Shown: positions 38,862-48,860, counted from the stretch's first letter. The stretch: 64,000 bases of DNA from an uncultured Roseobacter sp. (GCF_947488185.1 NZ_CANKYM010000001.1:620001-684000), one strand, 5' to 3'. Numbers and translations: made by a program. The notes: generated by a model from the sequence alone, not told the origin.

Positions 38862-39749
38862 TCAACGCCACTCCTGCCAGCGGCGGAGCGCGTTCAAGAG
38901 ACCCCCTCCCTGCGATGGCTCTACTTCAAAACCAAGGTGTCCATCAGGAGAGATGACCAGATCGACCCCAAAGAACATCTGGTCTTCAAGGTGATAGTCA
39001 TTGTTTACAAATCCCGCGCCGAGATCGGCGTAGTTAACCCGTCTTTTGCCCGCGAAGCGGAACAAATTACGCAGCGACTTAGGCTCAATTCGCTGCATAA
39101 TGAGGTTTCGTGTCCAGGTGTTAGAGCCATTCTTCAGATGATCGAGTTCGGCCCTGACCGCCACGTCAACGTTCGCCTTCGCCTTTCTGAAACGCCGCTC
39201 CCGGGTCCTACGCAGCTCTTCTTGTACCTGCCTTTGATCAATTGCTGCCCTGATCCGGTCCTCCGAGGCTTCGAGACGCTCCGCACAGAATTGCGCGATT
39301 TCTGCCTGTAGCGGCAGGTTCACCCCAAGATTGCGCTGAAAACAATCCATCAACTGCGTAGTCATAGCCTCTACGCGGGGCTCGATCGACAATTCAGTTG
39401 GCCATCGCTTTGTAATGCTAGCCAAGAGCTCAGCTTCAACATCTTCGACGCCCGACGGGTATGGAAACCGGGTTAAATCTGAACGAGGTGACCGCCAGAA
39501 AGCGACTTCCAATTGGGAGCGGTAACGATCTACCAACGTTTTGCAGGCGGAACGCACCTCGGAAACCGGTACGTTGATCGGGTGCTCAAGTTTCCAGTTC
39601 GCAAGAAGCTGTGCCTCCTGGCGCGGTATCTCGATATACAGAGTTCGGCGAAGAGCACGCCAAATCGACCAAACGAAGCCCGCTCTCATTCTAAGGAGCA
39701 TAGATTGTGATGGCTTCGTCAATTTTGGTGCTGAACCATTCCCAGTCAT
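38862..39749 (-). CDS. Unknown first gene of the CHAT operon
   Basis: About 295 aa, not recognised. Basic and helical, with a charged heptad-like region (RIRAAIDQRQVQEELRRTRERRFRKAKANVDVAVRAELDHL). Near the C-terminus is the phrase DQMFFGVDLVISPDGHLGFEVEPSQGGG. Several starts are possible (TTG 39767, ATG 39749, ATG 39701) with no clear ribosome binding site; 39749 is a compromise. It is followed after 1 base by the OmpA-like gene and so heads a five-gene operon. Confidence 0.7.
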   Translation of the reverse strand: MTGNGSAPKLTKPSQSMLLRMRAGFVWSIWRALRRTLYIEIPRQEAQLLANWKLEHPINVPVSEVRSACKTLVDRYRSQLEVAFWRSPRSDLTRFPYPSGVEDVEAELLASITKRWPTELSIEPRVEAMTTQLMDCFQRNLGVNLPLQAEIAQFCAERLEASEDRIRAAIDQRQVQEELRRTRERRFRKAKANVDVAVRAELDHLKNGSNTWTRNLIMQRIEPKSLRNLFRFAGKRRVNYADLGAGFVNNDYHLEDQMFFGVDLVISPDGHLGFEVEPSQGGGLLNALRRWQEWR

Positions 39750-40054
39750 GATGGTTACCCACGGCAAATCTCGATCAATTCTAAAGCTGAGGAAGAATTC
39801 GACTCAATTCGCCGCTATTCCAACTACTGTTTGGCATTCAGTTGGTTTATTGACGGAATACTAACGCAGAAATTGAAGCCGACACTTGCGGACAAGAAAC
39901 ATGCATCTGTGCACTTAGAAGGCAGCTACCGTCTCCAGTAACGGTTTCGAGCCGATAGGATAATGGGTCCCATTATCGTGACCGCTCTTGGGCCCGGTTT
40001 CGACGATTTCAAAGACCGTGATGAACTGCCTGAACACCTCAACAGGAGTTCAGC
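39750..40054. other. Upstream region of the CHAT operon and the integrase remnant
   Basis: About 300 bases without a gene, lower in GC than its flanks; it must contain the CHAT operon promoter and holds a 19-bp palindrome at 39959-39977. Confidence 0.6.
39959..39977. repeat. 19-bp perfect palindrome
   Basis: GATAATGGGTCCCATTATC, 9-bp arms around one base, 77 bp before the ATG of the integrase remnant and about 210 bp upstream of the CHAT operon. Operator or recombination-site candidate. Confidence 0.8.
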
Positions 40055-40991
40055 ATGCCCCATCTCAATCACACCGCCTTCGTCAACTCCCGCCGCGATG
40101 AACGCAGTCTCGGTCATCACACGCTCCGAACCTATGCTCAGGATCTGCGAACCTTCGCACGCTTCACCAACGAACATCGGCTCACCGACCCGCTGTCGAA
40201 AGACGACATCCTCGCGTACCACCGCTATCTGCGCGATGAGCTTGCTGCCAAGCCCGCGACCATCGAACGCCGGCTCGTCACCCTCAAGTCGTACTTTGCC
40301 TGGCGCGCAGAGCGGAACGGCGCCCTGCCCTCCCCGTTCGCGGACGTCCACATCTCTGTGAAAATCCCGCGGCGACTGCCGCGCCCAATTGATCGCGACA
40401 CGCTCAAAGCGGTTCTTCGGGCCGGTGGAGGCGCAATCGATGCGCGGTCGAGCCTTAGCGCGGGCCACGCTATACCGGACGCTCAGAATGCCGTTACGAT
40501 CCTGATCATCAAGCTGTTGATCGTTACAGGTTTGCGGATCAGTGAACTCACGAACCTGACGGTCCGCAATGTGTCGCCGGACGGAAGCCAGATACTCGTG
40601 CAAGGCAAAGGCAGGAAAGAACGGAGCGTCTTCGTGCCGAACCGCGAGCTGCAAGGGTAGTTCCAGCGCTATTGCCAGGTGCGTTCTGAAGACGGCTCCC
40701 CTGCCTCGCCGCTGCTCGTTCCTCAACAAAGTGGGATGTCGACTCCGTGCGGCCACCTTCCGCAAGCGACTGCGAGCGATATTTAAGCGCCTTGGGATCG
40801 AACCACACCTGACCCCGCACAGGTTTCGGCACTCAGCTGCGACGCTTCTAATCGAAGAAGGGATCGACATCAGGATAGTGCAGGCGCTCCTCGGGCATGC
40901 GAACCTCAAGACAACCGAGATCTACGTGCGGGTTTCTAACCACGCGCTACGGCGAGCGCTGGTGCGGGTCGATGTCCTCGATGTGCTCTGA
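40055..40991 (+). pseudogene. Tyrosine recombinase remnant (stop codon and frameshift)
   Basis: The first part (201 codons) has the core-binding domain and the Arg/Lys half of the catalytic domain (TGLRISELTNLTVRN, QGKGRKERSVFVPN). An in-frame TAG at 40658-40660 ends it. The C-terminal part resumes in another frame from about 40715 (LRAATFRKRLRAIFKRLGIEPHLTPHRFRHSAATLL, LLGHANLKTTEIY) to a stop at 40991. Two separate lesions mean it is not functional. It is a paralogue of the intact enzyme at 16439 and marks an old integration point between the CHAT cluster and the defence genes. Confidence 0.9.
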
Positions 40992-41181
40992 CATTTGCTT
41001 CCGTAAAAGGCCTTATGGCCCTCGCCGGGATCTGTTCGAGTTGCAACAGAGCCCCAATCAATCCGCCTAATTCAGATCAGCCCTATGCTGGATCTTGAAC
41101 ACTAGCGAAATGTTTCCGTTCTCTCGTCCGCAGGATGAGTTAAGCTATCAGTATTTCTTAGTTTTTTGAGGAGAACAACTT

Positions 41182-44100
41182 TTGGTAAAGGCCGAATTGT
41201 CTAGAACAGCACTTGAGCTTTGGCCACATCAGCATGCGGCGCTCGATACAGTCGATGCGTTTTTCGCGTCAGAGTCCAACCGCGCCTGCCTCGTCAACAT
41301 GCCGACCGGCACGGGAAAAACCGGCGTAATGGCCGCAATCGCGTGCCAACGTGCCAAGGACCAGCCGGTTCTCGTCGTGTGCCCTTCGGCGGCATTGGTT
41401 GCGCAACTCACCGCCGAATTCGCTGAACGTTTCTGGGACAAAATCGGGGCTGACCCGGCTTGGAAGCCCGACAGTGTATGGAATGTTCGACCGAGCAATA
41501 TCGAGAACCTGGTTCAACGGCTCAACGATCATGCCGGTGAGAGGATCGTCGTAGTCAGTACTGTGCAGGCGATGCAGCAAATCGACGCCGACGACAACAT
41601 TGAGCAGCTTCATGGACTGATCGGCACAATTCTCTTCGACGAGGGCCATCGCGAGCCGGCACCTAGCTGGGCGCGTGTCGTCCGCGGTTTCGCTGTGCCA
41701 ACTGTCCTGTTCAGCGCAACGCCGTTTCGGGGTGATCTGAAAATCTTCGACGTCGATGACAACCACATCCATTTTTTGAGCTTTGCCGACGCTGTCGATC
41801 AGGGACTTATCCGGGGCGTCGAAATTGACGAACAGTTATTGCCCGTCTCGGCGGACGACTATGCCCATGCACTGATCGCCAAGGTCGACGCACTTGTGGC
41901 CGACGGCCGTTTCACGGTTGCCAGCAAGGTCATAGTGCGTTGCGACAGCGAGGAGTCGGTCACCGAAATGCACCAGGCACTGACCGTCGGGCTAGCGGGT
42001 CGTACCGATGGGGTCATCGCCATCCATCACAACTTCCAGGCACGGCACGATGAAGGCATATTCGACGCGGTGCCACGAAACTTGGCGGCCCGAACCGAAC
42101 GCTTTCTTGTCCACCAGTTCATGCTGATAGAAGGCATCGACGATCCCCGATGCACCATGCTCGCGCTCTATGAACCGTTCACCAACACGCGTATGCTGGT
42201 CCAGCAAATTGGAAGACTGATCCGTCATCCGGGGCCGATTGGTGACGCAGTACCGGCCGCCTATGTCCTCGCACCCAAGGGCCGAGCAATATCTGACGAG
42301 TGGAAGAGTTTTCTCGCCTTTGACGCTGCATCGATGGAAAAAGGCAACAAACCGTTCGTCCGGAACGATGCGGCGATCCTGGAAGATTTGATCGCAGCGC
42401 TGCCTGAGCTGGACTACGTTATGGGACGTTTCCGCGAACGACCCGATCTGGACGATCCGGGGCTCCATGACGATCTTCGCTTCCCGAAAGCGGCCGTCGT
42501 ATTCACCATCGACCCGAACATCGACCTGGACAACTTGCAAAGATCCATCAAGGCCGAACTTGCTAGCGAAGATCGCCACGAAGCTCTCGTCGGCCAGACA
42601 ATCGACGGTCATTGCCGCTATCACATCACACTTCGGCTGACGCCGTCACCGTTCCTGTCCGGCAGCCTTTTCCAGGCACCCAGTCTTGAGGCGACGATAT
42701 ACGCGAAGAAGGAAAAGCGCCTCTTTTTCTTCGACAGCGCGGGGCTCTGGATCAACGATCTCGATGGTGTCGGTCCGCGCGTCAACGCCAAGGATTTGCG
42801 CGCACTTCTGCCCGACGGAACCGCTAACAGCATTTCATTCATGAACGTAAAAAATACCGATCTTGGGCCGGTGGCTCTGCGATCTCGCAGTTTGTCGGCA
42901 CGCTCGCTCGATCGGTCGGGTGTATTTATGGGCGAGCATCTCAACGTGGTAACGCGCGCGACCGGCCATATTCACCACAAGGTAGGCGAAGATGGGATTC
43001 GGCGGTCGGTGGGCTTTTCGCGATCACGCGTACGCGACGGTAAAGGCAACGAGCTGACCGCCCAGGAATATGCTGAATGGTGTGGTGCAGTGGATACGCA
43101 GCTCGATGCCGCCGCACAGACCGCATCGATTTTCACCCGCTTCGCCGTTCCGGACAAAGTTCCGGCGGACACGGAGCCACTTAACATCCTCGTCGATCTG
43201 GTTGAGATGGACGATCAATTCGTCGCCAAGGGCGAGACAGCGGCGGTCAGGTTTGACGATCTTTGTGTCGCGGTCGAGGAGGACAACGACCCCAAGGCGC
43301 CAGCGCGTTTCCGCTTTCTCTTAGAAATCGATGGAGAGGAGCATCCGGTCTGGATCGACTGGAACGCCAAGAAGGGAAAGTACTGGCTGGTGTCGCCCGG
43401 ACTAAGCCGGATCAAGACCAAAGACAATCCGAAGATCTCACTAACCCGTCGCTTGAACCAGCTTCAGCCTTTCCGGATCATTACCCGCGATCTCACACAC
43501 ACGTATGTCAGCGGTGACTTTTACCGAATGGACCTCCACCTCACCGACCCAAAGGGCCCCGCAAGTCTGGTACTCGATCTGATAACCGCGATCCCCGGAC
43601 TCGGTGCGGTAACATCAGAAAAGGGCGAGCTGGTCCACGGCCATGTCGACAGTTGGGCGGAAGGCTCGCTGTTTGAATTTGTCGACAGGGCGCTCAGGCC
43701 CGATCGCGGGCCTGCGCTGTTCGGGCACAGCTTTCCTGATCTGGTATGCGACGATCTTCAGGATGAGGTCGGCGACTTTCTCGGCCTAAATGAAACACTG
43801 GCAAGTTCAGCGGCGGTGGCGGTCGCTGGCAAATGGAAAAGCGGCAATCCAGGAGTGTCGGCGTCGGCGTTCTACGACGTGTGCGCACAGGGTCTAAAAA
43901 ATCTCGCTTACCTGAAGAGCGACGGGGTTGCCCTACCGGGTAGCCAGACTCGGTTCGATGGTCGTTGGCGGCTGTCAAAGCGCAATGCACCCATTACCCA
44001 GACGGTCGATCGCAAACGACACGGACGCGGCTCGAAGGCCTTCCGCAGCGCCTTCCAGCGCTTGCGAACATCCCCGGCGACCGAACGGTCGATCTGGTTG

Positions 44101-44259
44101 GTCTGTTCTGGCGGGATGCTTTCGCTCGCCAAGCTTAAGGTTGAATTCGCCAAACCCCAGCCAGAGCCGCACGTTCTCCAATTCTATCACTTGGTCCTAT
44201 CGACATATTCCGCCTGCCAGTCAGTCGGGGTTCAACTCCGAATTTTCTGCGCCGAATAG
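41182..44259 (+). CDS. SF2 DEAD/DEAH-type helicase with large unknown C-terminus
   Basis: 1025 aa from a TTG start with GAGGAG 8 bases upstream. The helicase core has Walker A MPTGTGKT (about 40-47), a DExH box LFDEGHRE (about 153), motif III FSATPF, and motif VI QQIGRLIRHPG (about 343). The C-terminal half (about 450-1025) has no domain I recognise; it ends with LVCSGGMLSLAKLKVEFAKPQ. Stand-alone SF2 helicases of this kind are common in phage-defence islands. It stands about 95 bp (to the first possible start) to 250 bp upstream of the IetA-like gene in the same direction, but no nuclease partner is seen. Confidence 0.9.
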   Translation: MVKAELSRTALELWPHQHAALDTVDAFFASESNRACLVNMPTGTGKTGVMAAIACQRAKDQPVLVVCPSAALVAQLTAEFAERFWDKIGADPAWKPDSVWNVRPSNIENLVQRLNDHAGERIVVVSTVQAMQQIDADDNIEQLHGLIGTILFDEGHREPAPSWARVVRGFAVPTVLFSATPFRGDLKIFDVDDNHIHFLSFADAVDQGLIRGVEIDEQLLPVSADDYAHALIAKVDALVADGRFTVASKVIVRCDSEESVTEMHQALTVGLAGRTDGVIAIHHNFQARHDEGIFDAVPRNLAARTERFLVHQFMLIEGIDDPRCTMLALYEPFTNTRMLVQQIGRLIRHPGPIGDAVPAAYVLAPKGRAISDEWKSFLAFDAASMEKGNKPFVRNDAAILEDLIAALPELDYVMGRFRERPDLDDPGLHDDLRFPKAAVVFTIDPNIDLDNLQRSIKAELASEDRHEALVGQTIDGHCRYHITLRLTPSPFLSGSLFQAPSLEATIYAKKEKRLFFFDSAGLWINDLDGVGPRVNAKDLRALLPDGTANSISFMNVKNTDLGPVALRSRSLSARSLDRSGVFMGEHLNVVTRATGHIHHKVGEDGIRRSVGFSRSRVRDGKGNELTAQEYAEWCGAVDTQLDAAAQTASIFTRFAVPDKVPADTEPLNILVDLVEMDDQFVAKGETAAVRFDDLCVAVEEDNDPKAPARFRFLLEIDGEEHPVWIDWNAKKGKYWLVSPGLSRIKTKDNPKISLTRRLNQLQPFRIITRDLTHTYVSGDFYRMDLHLTDPKGPASLVLDLITAIPGLGAVTSEKGELVHGHVDSWAEGSLFEFVDRALRPDRGPALFGHSFPDLVCDDLQDEVGDFLGLNETLASSAAVAVAGKWKSGNPGVSASAFYDVCAQGLKNLAYLKSDGVALPGSQTRFDGRWRLSKRNAPITQTVDRKRHGRGSKAFRSAFQRLRTSPATERSIWLVCSGGMLSLAKLKVEFAKPQPEPHVLQFYHLVLSTYSACQSVGVQLRIFCAE

Positions 44260-44506
44260 CGAGACATATCCTCACTTGCGGTGACCCAGGATCAGAAGCC
44301 TTAGAACATGGGATCATTCAGAACCCGCTAGTAGCGTCAACGCCACAAATAGCATGGATGAGGGCAACGGGGGCAACGCGCAGCGTCCCCCTTATCAGCA
44401 CGTTTTCTCCGGAATCCGCGCGAAAACCCAGATATCGGGTGACTTTACTCCAAATCCGTCTATGATTTGCTTGAGCAGTGATTTGCATGGTAATTCGGGG
44501 CAGTTC

Positions 44507-45520
44507 GTGGCGCGAAGCGATCTCATCATAGATCTGGTGAAGGCCGGCGTTTCCGGTGACGCTGATTCCGTGCGCGTGACGGCCGAGGCGATCGCCGCGG
44601 ACGAACGGTCTAAGAAACATACGGGCGTTGCAGACCGGATATCCAAGGCACTGACCGTTCCGCCAAAGCCGGGCGTTAACGGGCGCTCCTCTCAGCCGGC
44701 CATGCGGCTTCGAGACGGTTCCGGTGGGATACAACGCCGGGACCCTGATCGCCCAATGTCGGACCTGTTTCTGGACAAGAAGGTCCAGACGGCCTGCAGT
44801 GAACTCATTGAGGAGCAACACCGTGCCGATGTTCTCAGATCACAAGGGCTGGAGCCGCGGCACCGGTTGTTGCTCGTCGGGCCGCCAGGGAACGGCAAGA
44901 CCTCTCTGGCCGAAAGTCTGGCTTACGAGTTGGCGCTTCCGCTGTTCGTTGTGCGGTATGACGCGATTATCACAAGTTATCTCGGCGATACTGCAACGCG
45001 CCTCAGACGGATGTTTGATTTCGTGCGTACAGAGCCGTGCATTTTGTTTTTCGACGAATTTGATGCCTTGGGAAAGGAAAGAGGAGACCTTCATGAGACT
45101 GGAGAAATCAAACGCGTTGTGACGACGCTTTTGCTGCAGCTTGATGATTTGCCATCTTACTGCGTGCTTGTTGGCGCAACGAACCATCCCGAACTGCTTG
45201 ACCGTGCCACATGGCGCCGGTTTGAAATCAAGCTGGAACTCGGGAAGCCGACAGACGATCAGATGACAGATTATTTTGCGCTCCGGATGAAGGAGTTCAA
45301 CGATAATTTTGGGTACACCGCAAAGCGCCTGCGCGCCGCGATTTGTCCCAAAAACTTTTCCGAGGCCGAAGACTTTTTTATGGATATTCACAGACGTCGC
45401 GCGCTCGCACAAGGCAACGTCACCTTCCGTACATTGGTCAAGGACCGCATCAGCGCTTGGGCCTCACAGCATGGAAGTGTGACTGGGGATGACAGATCGA
45501 CCGATACTACGGCTGCCTAA
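44507..45520 (+). CDS. ietA: IetA-like AAA+ ATPase
   Basis: 337 aa from the GTG at 44507 (VARSDLIIDLVKAGVSGD), the N-terminus expected for this family; a frame upstream reaches an ATG at 44354 but adds unrelated sequence. AAA+ motifs: Walker A VGPPGNGKTSL (about 125), Walker B CILFFDEFDALGKERG (about 180), sensor region VLVGATNHPELLDRATWRRFEIKLEL. It overlaps the downstream subtilase gene by 32 bases. AAA+/subtilase pairs of this layout are known as ietA/ietS, first described as a plasmid incompatibility and stability pair in Agrobacterium, with IetA the antitoxin-like ATPase, and later listed among defence systems. Confidence 0.87.
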   Translation: MARSDLIIDLVKAGVSGDADSVRVTAEAIAADERSKKHTGVADRISKALTVPPKPGVNGRSSQPAMRLRDGSGGIQRRDPDRPMSDLFLDKKVQTACSELIEEQHRADVLRSQGLEPRHRLLLVGPPGNGKTSLAESLAYELALPLFVVRYDAIITSYLGDTATRLRRMFDFVRTEPCILFFDEFDALGKERGDLHETGEIKRVVTTLLLQLDDLPSYCVLVGATNHPELLDRATWRRFEIKLELGKPTDDQMTDYFALRMKEFNDNFGYTAKRLRAAICPKNFSEAEDFFMDIHRRRALAQGNVTFRTLVKDRISAWASQHGSVTGDDRSTDTTAA

Positions 45521-48101
45521 TCCCGAACTGACGGTTCGGCTGACAGGTGTGCCTGACAGACGGCGGCGGCCACGTGGGGCAGGTCGTCAGGGTCAGGATG
45601 CCCGATTTGGAGAGGCATTCAGGCGCCTGGAAGAGGCCTTTCAGGGCGATGCGCCGGACGTTCTTTTGCGCCAGGACCCGACCGGAATCGCGCCAGAACG
45701 GGCGCTTGTATTTGAAACACTGCTTCCGATTCAGAATTTCCAAAAAGCGGCAGCGCGCATCGGCTTTGAGCTTCTCATCGAGGACCGGCTCGATGATACA
45801 TATGAGATCCCGGATGAGCTCGTCGATGAATATGTGGGTGCCGCGGCACCCACGCTCTATGCCACGATGCCATCGGCAGCCGATCTTCAGCGTATGTTGC
45901 AGCTCTGGCGCGCCTATCAAAACGATGAAGAGAAGCCATACGGGCTGGCACCCTGGTGGAAGCTCTTTGACATGCTTGCGGATATCCGCCCCTGGGGGCC
46001 GCAAGACAGGTTGACGCCTCAGGCACAGGCCGAGCTTCTAAAGCAGCTTTCTGAGGATGATGCGGAGCCCGTGCGGCTCGAGTTGGAGATCTGGCCGACT
46101 GCCAACCAGGCACAGCGAAATCGTTGGCAAAACGACACGCGGGCGCGCGTTGAGGCTCTGGGCGGACAGGTCGTCAGGACCAGCTCGATCAATCTCGATG
46201 GCTTTATCTATGAGGCGGTTCTGATCGACATGCCGTCAGGCGCTGTGCGCGCCATGCTGGAAAACCCCTTTGCCCCGAACGGGCTTGCGACCATCGACGG
46301 GCTGCAATTTGTATTGCCACAGACGATTGGTCAGTCCCTGCCCGATCTTTCGGATGATGAGCCGGATGCCGATTTTGGCGCGCTGACGCAGTTTGATGCC
46401 AATGCGCCCGTCCGTGCGGTTCTGCTTGATGGCACACCGATTGCCGGTCACCCGGCGCTCAATGGCGGCGTCGATATCGAAGATGTCCATGATCTGGTGC
46501 CCCTGTCGCAGGTTCAGCATCGCCGTCATGCAACGTCTATGGCTTCACTGATACTCAGGGGCGATCTTGTGGCTGATGGCGCGCCGCTGAGCGGGGCCCG
46601 GCTTCTTGCCATACCTGTGCTTGTCGATGGGGCAGACGGGGCCTCGTCTCCGAATGATCAGCTCTTTGTCGATCTGGTCCATGTCGCTTTGACGCGGGCA
46701 TTTTTGGGAGATGAGCCCCTGGCGCCAGATGCCTTCATCGTCAACTTCTCAATCGGGGTGCGAGGGTCGCATTTCGCGGGCCGCATAAGTTCTCTCGCGC
46801 GGCTGTTGGATTGGTGGGCGGAAAACCAGGGCATCCTCTTTATGGTTTCGGCGGGCAATGTGCCTGACGATCTTGTCATTCCCAATATGAGGGTTCTTGA
46901 TTTCGAAGATGCCGATCAGGATGCACAGAAAGCCCATATTGAGGCGGCTTTGCGGGGAGCACGTCATGACCGGACGCTTCTTGCGCCGGCCGAGGCCGTA
47001 AATGTTGTCACCGTCGGCGCGGCGTCACATGATCTGACCGATCCGACATTGCCTTTGCCGGCAGGGATGGTGTCTCTGGAGGGCGGCGAGGGCGTGCGCA
47101 CCGCCGTATCATCAGGTCTTGGCCTTGGAGCCTTTCGGTCGATCAAACCGGATTATGTTCACACGGGCGGGGAGCATGAGCTGCGTATGTCGCCAGCGGG
47201 TGCGCATCTGCGGCTGACGGTTCCCAATCAATATCAGCGGTCGGGCCTTTATGCAGCGACTGTCCAGAGAGGCGCGCCCTCTAAATATCGGGTCCGCGGA
47301 ACCAGCTGCAGCAATGCCTTGGCGACGCGCGCGCACGTCAATGCAGCGACTGAGCTAATGGTCGAGGACGGTCCCTTTGATGGCGTTGATCTTGGAAGGC
47401 GCGATCTTGCTCTAATCACCAAGGCTCTCTCGGTGAACGCTGCGCGGTGGCCGGAGAACGCCACGGCTTACTACGAAGCGGAGCGGGCACGGCTGAATGG
47501 CAATCATTCCAGCGCGCGCGAGGAGGTATGCCGACATTTCGGGCATGGAGTGCTGAACGAAGATTTCATGCGCGAAGCACCGGACTATGGCGCAACGCTG
47601 GTTGGGACTGCAACAATTCGCAAGGACGGGGCGGCACTCTTTGACGTGCCGCTTCCGCCTTCGCTTGCCGGAGAGCGCCTGGGGCGTTCGATGTGGGTAA
47701 CGATTGCCTGGTTTTCGCCGGTGCTTGCAACCCGAGCCAGATACCGGCTTGCACTCCTGGAAGCGGTTCCCCATGGCACCGATCTTTTTGGTGATCTCAT
47801 TGAGGATCAGGGCTGGAGCCTCGACATGCGCGCGCGCGAGCTCGACGCAAATATTATCAAGCGCGGGACGGTCTGGTCGCGACGCCTTATTCACAGTGGT
47901 CCGATCGTGCCGCGCTACGCAGAGGATGCGGTGCTTCCCATCCGGGTTCAGTGCCGTGATAATTCGGGTGGTGGGCTCAGCCCGGATGAGGAGATACGTT
48001 TTGCGATTGCGGTGACCCTCGAATTAGAGGCTGAGACGCAGTTCGACATTCGAGATGAAATCGAAGAAGCGTTGCGTGTCCGCTTGCAGCGCGCTGGCTA
48101 A
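45489..48101 (+). CDS. ietS: IetS-like subtilisin-family protease
   Basis: 870 aa. Subtilase triad: Asp in AVLLDGTPIAGHPAL (about 313), His in HRRHATSMASLIL (about 345) and Ser in VRGTSCSNALATRAHVN (about 606). The N-terminal 300 residues are a family-specific region starting MTDRPILRLPNP, and the C-terminal 220 residues are beta-rich. In the Agrobacterium pair IetS is the toxic partner and needs its ATPase partner for control. No signal peptide. Confidence 0.87.
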   Translation: MTDRPILRLPNPELTVRLTGVPDRRRRPRGAGRQGQDARFGEAFRRLEEAFQGDAPDVLLRQDPTGIAPERALVFETLLPIQNFQKAAARIGFELLIEDRLDDTYEIPDELVDEYVGAAAPTLYATMPSAADLQRMLQLWRAYQNDEEKPYGLAPWWKLFDMLADIRPWGPQDRLTPQAQAELLKQLSEDDAEPVRLELEIWPTANQAQRNRWQNDTRARVEALGGQVVRTSSINLDGFIYEAVLIDMPSGAVRAMLENPFAPNGLATIDGLQFVLPQTIGQSLPDLSDDEPDADFGALTQFDANAPVRAVLLDGTPIAGHPALNGGVDIEDVHDLVPLSQVQHRRHATSMASLILRGDLVADGAPLSGARLLAIPVLVDGADGASSPNDQLFVDLVHVALTRAFLGDEPLAPDAFIVNFSIGVRGSHFAGRISSLARLLDWWAENQGILFMVSAGNVPDDLVIPNMRVLDFEDADQDAQKAHIEAALRGARHDRTLLAPAEAVNVVTVGAASHDLTDPTLPLPAGMVSLEGGEGVRTAVSSGLGLGAFRSIKPDYVHTGGEHELRMSPAGAHLRLTVPNQYQRSGLYAATVQRGAPSKYRVRGTSCSNALATRAHVNAATELMVEDGPFDGVDLGRRDLALITKALSVNAARWPENATAYYEAERARLNGNHSSAREEVCRHFGHGVLNEDFMREAPDYGATLVGTATIRKDGAALFDVPLPPSLAGERLGRSMWVTIAWFSPVLATRARYRLALLEAVPHGTDLFGDLIEDQGWSLDMRARELDANIIKRGTVWSRRLIHSGPIVPRYAEDAVLPIRVQCRDNSGGGLSPDEEIRFAIAVTLELEAETQFDIRDEIEEALRVRLQRAG

Positions 48102-48152
48102 GGGTGCACCACAGCAAGGCAGTCGGAATCGTGAGACCCTTCCTCGACCGAC

Positions 48153-48860
48153 CTAGTCTATCTGCAGGATTGGACGATCACCGGTGAGTTGCTGGATAAA
48201 GTCGATGCGATCCCCATTCCAGTGATACCGGAAATGATCGCCCTGCTTGGGCGGGGTCACAACATCGGGGAAGAAGGCCGCGATGCATTCGCCTCCTGAG
48301 TGCCGCAGGCTTGGATAGACGATACCGTTTTTGTCTTGGGATTTCTGCTCGCGGGCGAATGCCTGTGGCGCCGGATAACTTCCAATGTCCGGATCCAGGA
48401 GGGTGTCATGACCTGCCGGTCTGATGTCGATGAGATCTGTATCGATCGATCCGATGAGCTGGCGGACTTCTGAGATCCAACCGGGTTTCAGTTTTGAGTC
48501 TGCATAAAACCGGCCCATATGAAACGAGTGCTCGCGAAACGCGGTCTCAAGAGCCTTGGCCGCATAATAGACCCCATAGGTTCCATCGCTAAAGCGCGAC
48601 TGCCGATCAGGTGAAATATGTGTGAAGGCGGCCATGACCCAGGACGCGCCCTCTCCTGAAAGCCGCCGTTCGACGGGCACCAGAGACAGATCACCGATCT
48701 CCTCGTAGATGCGCGGGTTGGTCCTGGATTGTGCAATCGCCAGGGCCTCCCAATCGCGCGGGTCTGCGATATCGTCATAAAGGTCGATGGGTGGAAAATG
48801 CGACATGACCAGGCGATGGGTTTTGGGCCATGTCACACGTGTCGTCTTGGGCGCTACCAT
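48153..48860 (-). CDS. RES-domain toxin (NAD+-degrading family)
   Basis: 235 aa. RES-family residues are visible in order: Arg in SRFSDGTYGVYYAA, Glu in ALETAFREHSFHM, and Ser in YPSLRHSGGECIAAF. RES toxins such as MbcT and Res phosphorolyse or hydrolyse NAD+ and starve the cell. It starts with a 7-base overlap with the end of the antitoxin gene, the usual order (antitoxin first). Confidence 0.9.
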   Translation of the reverse strand: MVAPKTTRVTWPKTHRLVMSHFPPIDLYDDIADPRDWEALAIAQSRTNPRIYEEIGDLSLVPVERRLSGEGASWVMAAFTHISPDRQSRFSDGTYGVYYAAKALETAFREHSFHMGRFYADSKLKPGWISEVRQLIGSIDTDLIDIRPAGHDTLLDPDIGSYPAPQAFAREQKSQDKNGIVYPSLRHSGGECIAAFFPDVVTPPKQGDHFRYHWNGDRIDFIQQLTGDRPILQID

